From assembly GCF_003048375.1 (NCBI RefSeq), contig NZ_CP021642.1:1-64000 (forward strand): a stretch of DNA of 64,000 nucleotides, given 5' to 3'. The position numbers and the translations under genes were made by a program. The stretch comes from Campylobacter concisus. GTDB lineage: Bacteria; Campylobacterota; Campylobacteria; Campylobacterales; Campylobacteraceae. Below, one piece after another: positions 55,821 through 64,000 of the stretch. The notes below the pieces were generated by a model. The model made no database searches and was not told the DNA's origin. It saw only the letters and a list, made by a program, of their open reading frames with translations. Within the stretch, counting starts at the first letter, position 1. Each line of letters starts with the position of its first letter.

Positions 55821-56114
55821 ATGAAAAAATTTGCCATTTTTGCCCTTTTGCTGGGCGTAAATTTATTTGGTGCAAGCGAGGTTTGCAAGGAATATGTCAA
55901 ACAAAGTAGGCTCTATCTTGACGAGCTTTACGCCAAAGAGAGCAAACGACTTGCAGGTGATGAGAAGGCGCTAAGGCTTTTTGAGCTTAAATTTGATGAG
56001 TTTAAGCAAAGACAAAGCGGCCAAGAGGCGATGATAATGCAAAATAACGATGAGAAATTTTGCAAAAGCGAGCTAGAAAAGGTAAATAAACTTCTTTCTG
56101 AGCTTAAAAAATAG
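55821..56114 (+). CDS. Small periplasmic helical protein
   Basis: The protein has 97 residues. A clear signal peptide ends LFGA (about residue 18). The mature part is helical, with a Cys near the start (EVCKEYV) and a Cys near the end (KFCKSELEKV) that could form a disulfide and clamp a two-helix hairpin. No known function; it looks like the small Cys-paired periplasmic proteins of Campylobacter. It converges with ung. Confidence 0.7.
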   Translation: MKKFAIFALLLGVNLFGASEVCKEYVKQSRLYLDELYAKESKRLAGDEKALRLFELKFDEFKQRQSGQEAMIMQNNDEKFCKSELEKVNKLLSELKK

Positions 56115-56115
56115 T

Positions 56116-56808
56116 TCAAATTTGAGCGTTTAAGTCCCACTCTATGGGCGTTTTGCCGTGGTTTGCTAGGTAGATATTTGCCTTTGAAAAGTGCCTGCAG
56201 CCAAAAAACGCCCCACGAGCTAGCGGACTTGGGTGGGCTGCTTCTAAGATGAGGTGCTTGCTAGCGTCTATTAGAGGCGCTTTTGCCTTGGCTGGGTTGC
56301 CCCAGAGCATAAAAACTACGTTTTGTAAATTTTCACTTATCTTTCTTATGACAGCGTCTGTAAACCCCTGCCAGCCAAAGCTAGCGTGAGAATTTGCCGC
56401 TCCAGCACTTACGCTTAAAGTCGAGTTTAGAAGCAGCACGCCTTGCTTTGCCCACTTTGTAAGATCGCCGCTATTTGGCTCTTTTATGCCAAGATCGGCG
56501 TAAATTTCTTTATAGATATTCACAAGGCTTGGTGGCACTCTCACGCCACTTGGCACTGAAAAGCTTAGTCCCATGGCTTGATTTGCGCCGTGATATGGGT
56601 CTTGTCCTAGGATAACCACCTTGACAGAGTGAAATGGCGTTAGATTAAATGCGTTAAATATAAGCCCGCTTGGTGGATAGACGACGCCAGCGCTCTTTGC
56701 TTTTAAGAAATTCTCTTTGATGCGAGCGAAATTTTCACTCAAAAACTCATCTTTTAGCACCTCTTTCCAGCTTGGTTCGATCTTGATGTCATCTAAATTT
56801 ATCTGCAT
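56116..56808 (-). CDS. ung: Uracil-DNA glycosylase
   Basis: Ung removes uracil from DNA. It has 230 residues. The water-activating loop VILGQDPYHGANQAMGLSFSVP carries the catalytic Asp, and the minor-groove loop is HPSPLARGAFFGCRHFSKAN. LLLNSTLSV and GWQGFTDAVI are further family motifs. It is the only gene on this short minus-strand unit. Confidence 0.97.
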   Translation of the reverse strand: MQINLDDIKIEPSWKEVLKDEFLSENFARIKENFLKAKSAGVVYPPSGLIFNAFNLTPFHSVKVVILGQDPYHGANQAMGLSFSVPSGVRVPPSLVNIYKEIYADLGIKEPNSGDLTKWAKQGVLLLNSTLSVSAGAANSHASFGWQGFTDAVIRKISENLQNVVFMLWGNPAKAKAPLIDASKHLILEAAHPSPLARGAFFGCRHFSKANIYLANHGKTPIEWDLNAQI

Positions 56809-56870
56809 TTTCCTGCCCTTTTTTGTTTTAGCGGTATAATTTTAACTAAATTTATCCAAAGGAAAGAGCT

Positions 56871-57446
56871 GTGTCAGAGCAAATTTTTAATAAAATCCAC
56901 GAGCTTCTTAGCAAAAATGAGGCTAAATTTAGAGTGATAGAGCATGAGAGTGCTAGGACTTCAGAGGAGGTCGCTAAGATAAGGGGCACGAAGATGAGCC
57001 AGGGCGCAAAGGCGCTGGTCTGCTCTATAAAGGGCGTTAGCGAGGAGAAATTTAGGCAAATTTTTAAAGATGAAAATGTGCTAGATGGTTACTTGCTAGA
57101 TGACGAAAAGCCAGCGATGAAGGCTGGTAAAATTTACTTGCTTGCGGTTTTGCCAGCGGACGAGCAGGCTGATCTTGACGCGCTTACGCAAAAATTTGAT
57201 GGTAAAAGAGCAAGCCTTGCTAGCCCAGATGAGGTTACAGCGCTTGCTGATTGCGTATTTGGCTCGGTTCCGCCATTTAGCTTTCATAAAAATTTGCACC
57301 TTGTTGTGGATGAGAGTTTGCTAGAGCAAAACGAGGAGATCGCCTTTAATGCAGGGCTTCTTGATAGATCAGTCGTTTTAAACGCAAAAGACTACGCTAG
57401 GATAGTAAAGCCAGTGTTTGTTAAATTTGCAAAAGAAAAGTGCTAG
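56871..57446 (+). CDS. YbaK/EbsC-family aminoacyl-tRNA deacylase
   Basis: The protein has 191 residues. It resembles the editing domain of ProRS and YbaK: FRVIEHESARTSEEVAKIRGTKMSQGAKALVC and a C-terminal PPFSFHKNLHLVVDESLL with NAGLLDRSVVLNAKDY. Such proteins hydrolyse mischarged tRNA. Which tRNA is not deducible. The coding end overlaps a hairpin (57440-57465). Confidence 0.85.
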   Translation: MSEQIFNKIHELLSKNEAKFRVIEHESARTSEEVAKIRGTKMSQGAKALVCSIKGVSEEKFRQIFKDENVLDGYLLDDEKPAMKAGKIYLLAVLPADEQADLDALTQKFDGKRASLASPDEVTALADCVFGSVPPFSFHKNLHLVVDESLLEQNEEIAFNAGLLDRSVVLNAKDYARIVKPVFVKFAKEKC

Positions 57447-57465
57447 GCTAACCACTTCCTAGCAC
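57440..57465 (+). terminator. Hairpin at the end of the YbaK gene
   Basis: GTGCTAGG (57440-57447) and CCTAGCAC (57458-57465) pair perfectly and include the stop codon. The following TAAATTTG is only a moderate U-tract, so termination efficiency is uncertain. Confidence 0.5.
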
Positions 57466-57787
57466 TAAATTTGTCGGGAGAAAAATGAATTTAAGTAATG
57501 CAAAGACGAGAAATTGCTAAATTCATTTCAGGAGCAAATATTATCAAGGATAATCTTAAAGTATAATAAATTATATTGATAAAATATGCATATTTTAGGG
57601 ATAATTATCTTTATATATAAAAAAATATATTTTAAAAACCAAAAATTTTGGTTCAAATTTTACTAAATTTAAAAAGAATTTATAAAAATTTGCTTAGCAA
57701 TTATTAAGTTTAGCTTAAAGCCCATTTCGATAAAATCCTTAATCGTTCTTTTATCGTAAAAAAGACAATTTGATATAAGGAAAAACA
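57466..57787. other. AT-rich spacer with palindromic operator-like sites before thrS
   Basis: The spacer contains ATTATC-AAG-GATAAT (near 57540) and GATAATTATC (near 57600), both inverted repeats that recall Fur/PerR-type or other dimeric operator half-sites. A TATAAT stands near 57570 and GATAAAAT near 57730 precedes thrS. No ORF is present. The regulator is unknown. Confidence 0.35.
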
Positions 57788-59608
57788 ATGAGCGATATCA
57801 TCGCATACAAACTAAATGGCGAAATAGTCGATACTCAAAGTATCGCAGGGCGTGAGAGTAGTGCTGAGCCTATCTATTTTGACAACTCAAAAGAGGCACT
57901 ACACGTTATCAGACACTCCTGTGCGCACCTCATGGCACAAGCTATCAAATCACTCTATCCAAAGGCAAAATTCTTTGTCGGACCAAACGTAGAAGATGGA
58001 TTTTATTATGATTTTAGAGTTGATGATGAGGGCACGAAGCTAGGCGAGAGCGATCTAGCAGCGATCGAAGATAAGATGAAAGAGCTTGCTGAGAAGAAAT
58101 TTGACATAGTTAAAACCTGCTCAACCAAAGCTAATATGAGTGAGAAATTTAAAAACGACGATCTAAAACAAGAGGTCTTAAAAAGAATTCCAGATGGCGA
58201 AGTGAGCAGCTACGCACAAGGCGATTTTGAAGATCTTTGCCGCGGACCACATGTGCCAAATACTAAATTTTTAAAATTCTTCAAGCTTACACGCGTGGCT
58301 GGCGCGTATCTTGGCGGCGATGAGAGCCGTGAGATGCTAACTAGAATTTACGGCACAGCTTACGCAGACAAAGAGAGCCTAAAAGAGCACATCCGCATCA
58401 TCGAAGAGGCTAAAAAGCGCGATCACAGAAAGCTTGGCGTCGAGATGAAGCTATTTACATTTGATGAAGAGGTGGGTGGTGGTTTGCCTATCTGGCTACC
58501 AAATGGCGGACGCTTAAGATCAAAACTAGAGCAGCTATTATACAAAGCTCACAGAGATCGCGGCTACGAGCCAGTGCGAGGTCCTGAGCTTTTAAAGGCT
58601 GATGTGTGGAGAAGAAGCGGCCACTACGCAAACTATAAAGAAAATATGTACTTTACAACGATCGATGACGCAGAGTACGGCATAAAGCCGATGAACTGCG
58701 TGGGTCACATCAAAGTTTATCAGTCAGACATCCGCTCATACCGCGATTTGCCGCTTAAGTTTTTCGAATACGGCGTCGTACATCGCCATGAGAAAAGCGG
58801 CGTGCTTCACGGACTTTTCAGGGTGCGTGAATTTGCCCAGGACGACTCGCATATCTTTTGTATGCCAAGCCAGATAAAAGAAAATATCTTAGAAATTTTA
58901 AAATTTGCTGGCACGATAATGGAAAATTTTGGCTTCCACTATGAGATGGAGATATCGACCAAGCCAGCCAAAGCGATCGGTGGCGATGAAATTTGGGATA
59001 CAGCTACAAAAGCGCTAAAAGAAGCTCTTGATGAAAATGGCTTTAAATACGGCATCGACGAGGGCGGCGGCGCATTTTATGGACCAAAGATCGACATCAA
59101 GATAACTGACGCGCTTAAGAGAAAGTGGCAGTGCGGCACGATACAAGTGGATTTTAACTTGCCAGAGCGCTTTGATCTAGGCTACATCGACGCAAATAAC
59201 GAAAGACAGCGCCCTGTAATGCTTCACAGAGCCTTGCTTGGCAGTTTTGAGAGATTTATAGGAATTTTACTTGAGCACACTGCTGGCGAGCTACCATTTT
59301 TCATAGCTCCAACGCAAGTCGTCATCGTGCCTATTAGCGACGCGCATTTAGACTATGCAAAAGAAATTTCACGCGAGCTAAGAAAGATCAACGTCGATAG
59401 CGAGATCGCAAGTAAAAATGAGAGTTTAAATAAGAGAATAAGAACGGCAGAAAAACAAAGGGTGCCTATGATAGTCGTGCTAGGAGACAACGAAGTAGCG
59501 AACAAGAGCGTTGCGTTGCGCGACAGACAGGCTAGGACGCAGAGCGATATGAGCTTGGCGGAATTTATAAATTTAACGAAGGAGAAACTTAGTGAGGTAC
59601 ATTTTTGA
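57788..59608 (+). CDS. thrS: Threonyl-tRNA synthetase
   Basis: ThrS charges tRNA-Thr. It has 606 residues, as in other epsilonproteobacteria, with only a reduced N-terminal TGS-like part. The editing domain has [20 protein letters not shown]; the class II catalytic core shows [63 protein letters not shown]; and the anticodon domain ends the protein. Its stop TGA overlaps the TTG start of infC. Confidence 0.98.
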   Translation: MSDIIAYKLNGEIVDTQSIAGRESSAEPIYFDNSKEALHVIRHSCAHLMAQAIKSLYPKAKFFVGPNVEDGFYYDFRVDDEGTKLGESDLAAIEDKMKELAEKKFDIVKTCSTKANMSEKFKNDDLKQEVLKRIPDGEVSSYAQGDFEDLCRGPHVPNTKFLKFFKLTRVAGAYLGGDESREMLTRIYGTAYADKESLKEHIRIIEEAKKRDHRKLGVEMKLFTFDEEVGGGLPIWLPNGGRLRSKLEQLLYKAHRDRGYEPVRGPELLKADVWRRSGHYANYKENMYFTTIDDAEYGIKPMNCVGHIKVYQSDIRSYRDLPLKFFEYGVVHRHEKSGVLHGLFRVREFAQDDSHIFCMPSQIKENILEILKFAGTIMENFGFHYEMEISTKPAKAIGGDEIWDTATKALKEALDENGFKYGIDEGGGAFYGPKIDIKITDALKRKWQCGTIQVDFNLPERFDLGYIDANNERQRPVMLHRALLGSFERFIGILLEHTAGELPFFIAPTQVVIVPISDAHLDYAKEISRELRKINVDSEIASKNESLNKRIRTAEKQRVPMIVVLGDNEVANKSVALRDRQARTQSDMSLAEFINLTKEKLSEVHF

Positions 59609-60123
59609 GTAAGGAAAATGAAGTATTGCTCAATGAGGACATAAGGGCGAGAGAGGTAAGATGTGTAGGGGATGATGGCACGGCATACGGTGTCATCTCA
59701 AGAGATGAGGCTTTAGAGATCTCAAATAAGCTTGGGCTTGATCTAGTGCTTATAGCGCCAGACGCGAAGCCGCCAGTTTGCAAGATAATGGACTATGGTA
59801 AATTCCGCTATCAGCAAGAGAAAAAGCAAAAAGAGGCCAAGAAAAAGCAAAAAACCATCGAGATAAAAGAGATAAAACTCTCTGTCAAGATCGCCCAAAA
59901 CGATATAAACTACAAGGTTAAACACGCAAGCGAGTTTTTGCAAGATGGCAAACACGTTAAATTTCGTGTATTTTTAAAGGGTCGCGAGATGAGCACCCCA
60001 GAGGCTGGCGTAGCCATGCTTGAGAAGGTCTGGGAGATGATCAAAGATGAAGCTGACCGCGACAAAGAGCCTATAATAGAAGGTCGTTATGTAAATATGC
60101 TTGTAACTCCAAAAAAGGGTTAA
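59605..60123 (+). CDS. infC: Translation initiation factor IF-3
   Basis: IF3 binds the 30S subunit and enforces start-codon choice. It has 172 residues. The motifs are [64 protein letters not shown] and the C-terminal [26 protein letters not shown]. It starts at a rare TTG overlapping the thrS stop; IF3 discriminates against non-AUG starts, so a non-AUG codon can give autoregulation, as in E. coli (AUU). A terminator follows. Confidence 0.97.
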   Translation: MSKENEVLLNEDIRAREVRCVGDDGTAYGVISRDEALEISNKLGLDLVLIAPDAKPPVCKIMDYGKFRYQQEKKQKEAKKKQKTIEIKEIKLSVKIAQNDINYKVKHASEFLQDGKHVKFRVFLKGREMSTPEAGVAMLEKVWEMIKDEADRDKEPIIEGRYVNMLVTPKKG

Positions 60124-60131
60124 ATTCTTAC

Positions 60132-60159
60132 AAAGAGCAGGCTAGGGCTTGCTCTTTTT
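60132..60159 (+). terminator. Terminator of thrS-infC
   Basis: AAAGAGCA (60132-60139) pairs with TGCTCTTT (60150-60157) across a loop of ten bases, followed by further T. It lies nine bases after the infC stop. Confidence 0.8.
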
Positions 60160-60817
60160 CATTAAATTTTTAATACAAAAACTCACAAATAACTATTTCT
60201 CAAAAAATCTATCATTTTTATATTTGCTAAATTTACGCAAGGGCGTTTGCGGTTGATGTGGCTTGTGAGTTTGTAAATTTAAGTGTTTGCGTGGGTGTTT
60301 TAAATCAAATTTTGTCTAATTGCAGGATAAATTTGGTAAGAAACTTGATTATTTGTAGCTTAAATTTAGCAAAATTTAAATTATCTTGTCCGAATTTGAT
60401 TATCTTGCTGTCACTCATAAAAGCGCTGTGCTAAAAACTTCTTGCGAGTTTTAAATTTTGTTTTTTATATGCTTGTATGAGTATTTGAGGCTAAATTTGC
60501 TCAATATCTGGTTAAATTTGGCAAGAGAAATATTGTTTTAATAATACTTTTTATGTGGTGACTAAATTTGATGAGAAATTTGCTTCTTTGTGGGTTAAAT
60601 GCAGTAAATTTCAATTTTCGCTTACCAAAATTTATCCCATCTTTTTTTCTGCCAACCTCTTACACGAGTGATTTGCTGAAATTTGACCAAGCAAACGCCA
60701 TCTAGTAAAGTAAATTTGATAATTTCTTACGAGTTTGTAAATTTATGGTGCGCGTAGAGTGTTTTAGGCTAAATTTGGCAAAAAATTCGTTTTTTGTAGC
60801 TTAAATTTATAAAAGAG
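60160..60817. other. Long spacer without genes, made of decayed AAATTT-rich sequence
   Basis: No credible ORF is present on either strand. Short direct repeats occur, such as GAGTTTGTAAATTTA near 60266 and 60731 and TTTGTAGCTTAAATTTA near 60354 and 60795. They suggest old duplications now eroded. Confidence 0.4.
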
Positions 60818-60842
60818 AATTTAGGCTGGACGAGCCTAAATT
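60818..60842. terminator. Perfect hairpin beside the SUKH pseudogene
   Basis: AATTTAGGCT (60818-60827) and AGCCTAAATT (60833-60842) are a ten-base perfect inverted repeat around GGACG. On the minus strand it follows the decayed SUKH copy and may be its former terminator. Confidence 0.45.
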
Positions 60843-61250
60843 TACTAAATTTCATAAGCCATTTCTTGTCAAAAAAGTGATCTGTTATCTGCTTGTGAAA
60901 TTTTAGGTTTCGCTCATTCTCTGGTAGGATTTCACTATTTAGCCTTATTATGCCGAAGTTGCAAGCGCTATAAAAATTTCTCGTTTGCGGCACACTTGCT
61001 ACAAAGCTTCTTGTCGCCAAGTAGCCACGCATAGACCGCACCACTCGTGCAATCAAGCAAAATATCCACAGGATGCTCCACAAATTTTACTGCTCAAACC
61101 TCGCCACTCCACCATATCGGCTGTTTTGACAAAATTTATACTAAAAGCTCTAAAAATAGTGATCTGTTCGCTGCCCTAGTGAAATTTAACCAAGCTTCAA
61201 ATTCACATCTGTCACGCCAGCAAAAATTTGTCAAAACGAACACGGCATAA
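60838..61250 (-). pseudogene. Decayed paralogue of the SUKH-type gene at 62927
   Basis: The DNA aligns with 62927-63250 without a long gap. The best stretch, near 61027-61070, matches 63110-63153 almost base for base (the part encoding CTSGAVYAWLLED). Flanking parts match with many substitutions and small indels, and the frame is broken repeatedly. Beyond about 61130 similarity fades. It is therefore an ancient duplicate, on the other side of gdhA. Confidence 0.75.
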
Positions 61251-61349
61251 AATGCTTCAAGCTTGCATAAATTTGATAGCTTGCTAGTAAAATTTGCCGT
61301 GCAAAAGGCAAATTCTATTTTGGCTAAAACCCTAGCCAGCCTTATATTG

Positions 61350-61380
61350 ATTTACGTCCAAATTTAGCTTGGACGTAAAT
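61350..61380. terminator. Hairpin downstream of gdhA
   Basis: ATTTACGTCCAA (61350-61361) and TTGGACGTAAAT (61369-61380) form a 12-base perfect stem with a seven-base loop, 18 bases beyond the gdhA stop on the minus strand. U-tract is weak. Confidence 0.6.
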
Positions 61381-61398
61381 TTACAGAGCCAAAATGGC

Positions 61399-62757
61399 CT
61401 ACACATATCCTTGATCTATCATCGCATCAGCCACTTTTCTAAAGCCAGCGATATTTGAGCCAAGCACTAGGTTGCCCTCATCGCCAAACTCTTTACTCGT
61501 TTCGTAGCTTAGTTCAAAGATGTGATTCATGATGCCATGAAGTCTGCGATCGACCTCCTCAAAGCTCCACGAAGTCATGCCAGCGTTTTGCATCATCTCA
61601 AGTCCGCTCGTGCCCACACCGCCAGCGTTTGCTGCTTTTGCTGGAGCAAAGTGAAAGTCTTTTTGCGCAAGCATGAAATTTATCGCATCAAGCGTGCTTG
61701 GCATGTTTGCGCCCTCAGCCACGAAGCGGCAGCCATTTGCGTAAAGCACTTTTATGTCAGCTAGGTGAAGCTCGTTTTGTGTCGCACATGGGAAGGCTCC
61801 GTCGCATGGCACGTCCCAGACACCGTTTCTGCCCTCTTTATACTCGCTCACGCTTACATATTTTGCGTTTGGTCTAAATTTGGTGTATTCGCTAAGGCGA
61901 GCGCGCTTGACCTCTTTTAACTCTTTAAGCACCGCTAGATCGATGCCCTCAGCGTCATAGACGTATCCGTTTGAGTCAGAGACAGTGATAGGCAGTGCGC
62001 CTGCTTGATAGAGCTTTTCGACCGTGTAGATGGCGACATTTCCGCTACCGCTGATGCTGCATTTTTTGCCCTCTAGATCAAGTCCAGCTTTTTTTAACAT
62101 GTTTTGAGTGAAATATACTAATCCGTAACCAGTAGCCTCTGTGCGCGCTAGACTGCCGCCCCAGTTTAGCCCCTTGCCAGTTAGGATGCCATCAAATCTG
62201 CCAGTTAGCTTTTTATACTGGCCAAACATATAGCCGATCTCTCTAGCGCCCACGCCGATGTCGCCTGCTGGCACATCCACGGTGTTGCCGATGTGGCGAT
62301 ATAGCTCGCTCATAAATGCTTGGCAAAAGCGCATTATCTCGCCCTCACTCTTGCCCTTTGGATCAAAGGTGCTGCCGCCTTTTGCGCCGCCGATATTTAC
62401 GCCAGTGAGCGAGTTTTTGAAAATTTGCTCAAATCCAAGAAATTTTAGCACGCCAAGATCGACGCTTGGGTGGAGCCTTAGACCGCCTTTGTATGGGCCA
62501 ACGGCTGAGTTAAACTGCACGCGGTAGCCGTTATTTACCTTTGGTCTGCCATCGTCGCCTGTGTATGTCACGCGAAAGATCACTGTGCGCTCAGGGATGA
62601 CGATGCGCTCTAGGATCGCGTGTTTTTGGTACTTGCTCTCTCTTTTGATAAGCGGCTCTAGGCTGTTTAAAACCTCAGTCGCAGCTTGGACAAAGACGCC
62701 TTGACCTGGGTTGGTCTTCTTTATCCACTCCATCGTTTGTTCGATGTACTCGCTCAT
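61399..62757 (-). CDS. gdhA: Glutamate dehydrogenase, NADP-type
   Basis: GdhA aminates 2-oxoglutarate with ammonia. It has 452 residues, the hexameric small-type size. Motifs are RVQFNSAVGPYKGGLRLHPSV (glutamate-binding lysine), FKNSLTGVNIGGAKGGSTFDPKGKSE (catalytic loop), DVPAGDIGVGAREIGYMFGQYK and the nucleotide-binding SGSGNVAIYTVEKL. It is monocistronic and flanked by the intact and the decayed SUKH gene. Confidence 0.96.
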   Translation of the reverse strand: MSEYIEQTMEWIKKTNPGQGVFVQAATEVLNSLEPLIKRESKYQKHAILERIVIPERTVIFRVTYTGDDGRPKVNNGYRVQFNSAVGPYKGGLRLHPSVDLGVLKFLGFEQIFKNSLTGVNIGGAKGGSTFDPKGKSEGEIMRFCQAFMSELYRHIGNTVDVPAGDIGVGAREIGYMFGQYKKLTGRFDGILTGKGLNWGGSLARTEATGYGLVYFTQNMLKKAGLDLEGKKCSISGSGNVAIYTVEKLYQAGALPITVSDSNGYVYDAEGIDLAVLKELKEVKRARLSEYTKFRPNAKYVSVSEYKEGRNGVWDVPCDGAFPCATQNELHLADIKVLYANGCRFVAEGANMPSTLDAINFMLAQKDFHFAPAKAANAGGVGTSGLEMMQNAGMTSWSFEEVDRRLHGIMNHIFELSYETSKEFGDEGNLVLGSNIAGFRKVADAMIDQGYV

Positions 62758-62926
62758 TTTTGCTCCTTTTTCCTTTTTTTGTAGTTAAATATTAGCTCGG
62801 CTAGAAAAAATTTTTATTTAAAGATATTTTAATATTTTTATTTTGGGCAATGAGTGTTACATATCGAAACTAAATTTATAAAAAGTGGTTTTTGCTTTGG
62901 TTGCTAGGATAAATTTATAAAATTTA

Positions 62927-63499
62927 CTAAATTTGCGTCATCTCTTGCCAAAAATAAAGTGCCACGTCGTCTGCTTGGACAAAATTTAGGATTTGCTTGG
63001 CTGATGGCAGGGTTTCGTCATTTAGTCTTGCTATATAGGTGCTGGCAAGCGCTATGAAAAATTTTTCAAAGTCGCTCGCAACGCGCCTGCTGCAAAGCTC
63101 GTCATCTTCAAGTAGCCATGCATAGACCGCACCACTCGTGCAATCAAGCAAAAATATCCAAGGATCTCCCACGGCAAAAACTATCAAATTTGCTTGGCGA
63201 GCTTCACCCTGCCACCATTTGCCTCCAAACTCATCTACGCTGTTTAGGCGCACTAGCTCGCTTGCATAGTCGCCTCTTGAGCCAAAGCTGACATTGCAAA
63301 TTTCAAAATTGCCAAGCTCAAATTTGCTCATTAGCTTTGTAAATTTAGCTGGGAAATTTACGCCAAGGCTATTTTGTGCTTGCACGAGCGCCGAAGCATC
63401 CTTTTGCGGCAAAAGTCTCATGCCAGTCATGCCATCTTGCTCTAGCGGCAAGAAAATTCGATCTAGTTTTCTAGCGATCTCGTCTAGTTTTAAAAACAT
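62927..63499 (-). CDS. SMI1/KNR4 (SUKH)-type protein
   Basis: The protein has 190 residues. LGVNFPAKFTKLMSKFELGNFEICNVSFGS near the N-terminus and FAVGDPWIFLLDCTSGAVYAWLLEDDEL in the middle fit the SUKH fold. Many bacterial SUKH proteins are immunity proteins against polymorphic or contact-dependent toxins, though some have other roles. No toxin gene is adjacent. A decayed paralogue lies at 60838-61250. Confidence 0.72.
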   Translation of the reverse strand: MFLKLDEIARKLDRIFLPLEQDGMTGMRLLPQKDASALVQAQNSLGVNFPAKFTKLMSKFELGNFEICNVSFGSRGDYASELVRLNSVDEFGGKWWQGEARQANLIVFAVGDPWIFLLDCTSGAVYAWLLEDDELCSRRVASDFEKFFIALASTYIARLNDETLPSAKQILNFVQADDVALYFWQEMTQI

Positions 63500-63570
63500 A
63501 TCGCTCCTTAAATTTGCTAAATTTTGGCAAATTTTATCAAATTTAGCCCAGTGCGCTTTTAAATTTGGGT

Positions 63571-63576
63571 TATAAT
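63571..63576 (+). promoter_or_regulatory. -10 box of the truncated edge gene
   Basis: TATAAT is followed by an AAGGAG ribosome site (63589-63594) and a GTG start at 63600. Confidence 0.7.
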
Positions 63577-63599
63577 CGCCATAAATTTAAGGAGCTAGC

Positions 63600-64000
63600 G
63601 TGGTTAGATCATATCCTCTTGATATGCCTGGCGTGGAGTTTCGCGGGCACGGCGTGACTGGCATTTACGAGATGGACGAGTGCATTGCATTTGTGCATTT
63701 TGCTTTTGGCGTGCCTAGCGAGCTAGAGATAGTTCAAAAACTAACGCCAAACTACGTGCTACTAGATACATTTTCGCGCGACTTTAGCGAGCACAAAAGA
63801 TCAACGCTTACCTACAAACAAAGCGAAATTTTTATAGCTAGCAATGCGCGTTGTTACCCAGAAAATGGCTACTTCGTGCTAAATACTAGATACTACAAGG
63901 GCTACATAAACTCCCCTGCAAAGCTCATAAAGATAAGTGACGGGCAGATGAGCGAGCTCGGCGTTGCTAAGGAGCCTGTAAAAGAGATATATAACGACGC
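63600..64000 (+). CDS. Hypothetical protein, cut by the window edge
   Basis: The reading frame is open from GTG 63600 to the end, 133 codons, so the C-terminus is missing. The protein starts VRSYPLDMPGVEFRG and contains TGIYEMDECIAFVHFAFG and KLTPNYVLLDTFSRDF. It has no signal peptide. I do not recognise a family. The strong promoter and ribosome site and the coding-like composition support a real gene. Confidence 0.7.
   Translation, partial: MVRSYPLDMPGVEFRGHGVTGIYEMDECIAFVHFAFGVPSELEIVQKLTPNYVLLDTFSRDFSEHKRSTLTYKQSEIFIASNARCYPENGYFVLNTRYYKGYINSPAKLIKISDGQMSELGVAKEPVKEIYND

Noticed and set aside
60769-61250. Small ORFs between infC and gdhA
   Set aside because: They lie in the decayed SUKH copy or its opposite strand and have no starts with ribosome sites.

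Overview
The window looks like the origin end of a Campylobacter chromosome, most likely of the C. concisus group (inference; no search was run). Its first base is the TTG start codon of dnaA. dnaN, gyrB and a type I queF follow, as in other Campylobacter. The DNA is AT-rich and full of the word AAATTT. TATAAT -10 boxes recur without clear -35 boxes, and thrS-infC lies far from rpmI-rplT, which is the usual Campylobacter arrangement.

Layout. (1) 0-14.3 kb is a housekeeping region: replication genes with a probable oriC between dnaA and dnaN, queF with a basic tail, an HD hydrolase, a candidate structured RNA, purM, coaE, an AlkD-like protein, dapF, rpmI-rplT and a secreted C69 dipeptidase. 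(2) 14.3-18.5 kb is a methionine block: a long structured leader with a nine-codon upstream ORF, then metE, a lipoprotein gene and metF. (3) 18.6-48.3 kb is one rightward glycan locus of about 25 genes. It encodes GDP-fucose synthesis (manC, gmd, fcl), a PglK-type ABC flippase, a legionaminic acid pathway (LegB, LegC, LegH, LegI, LegG, PtmE, LegF homologues), a five-gene modification module (Gfo/Idh oxidoreductase, HemL-like aminotransferase, GNAT, PtmG/PseA-like amidotransferase, PtmA-like SDR), a KpsS/KpsC-like protein, two methyltransferases, AsnB, several glycosyltransferases (one fused to an acetyltransferase) and an EpsG-type Wzy polymerase. From about 30 kb rightward the locus is visibly more AT-rich than its flanks, which suggests an exchangeable glycan cassette. 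(4) 48.3-50.1 kb holds a decayed response regulator next to a NapC/NrfH-type quinol dehydrogenase and a tetrahaem cytochrome. (5) 50.3-64 kb holds tRNA-Val, a short LapA-like surface protein, an AGCS symporter, rarA, ung, a YbaK deacylase, thrS-infC, gdhA, a SUKH-type gene with a decayed paralogue on the other side of gdhA, and a truncated gene at the edge.

How the genes work together: the glycan locus can be read as a near-complete route to a fucose- and legionaminate-containing surface polysaccharide or glycoprotein glycan. It makes sugar nucleotides, flips a lipid-linked unit and perhaps polymerises it. The initiating phosphoglycosyl transferase, the ligase or oligosaccharyltransferase, GlmS/PglM-type precursor enzymes and the HisH/HisF ammonia partners of the amidotransferase are not in the window and must be encoded elsewhere if the locus is functional. 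The most novel-looking elements are the five-gene nonulosonate-modification module, the layered metE leader, the LapA-like protein that keeps a protease-type cleavage motif but lacks any export or RTX region, and the pair of intact and decayed SUKH genes around gdhA.
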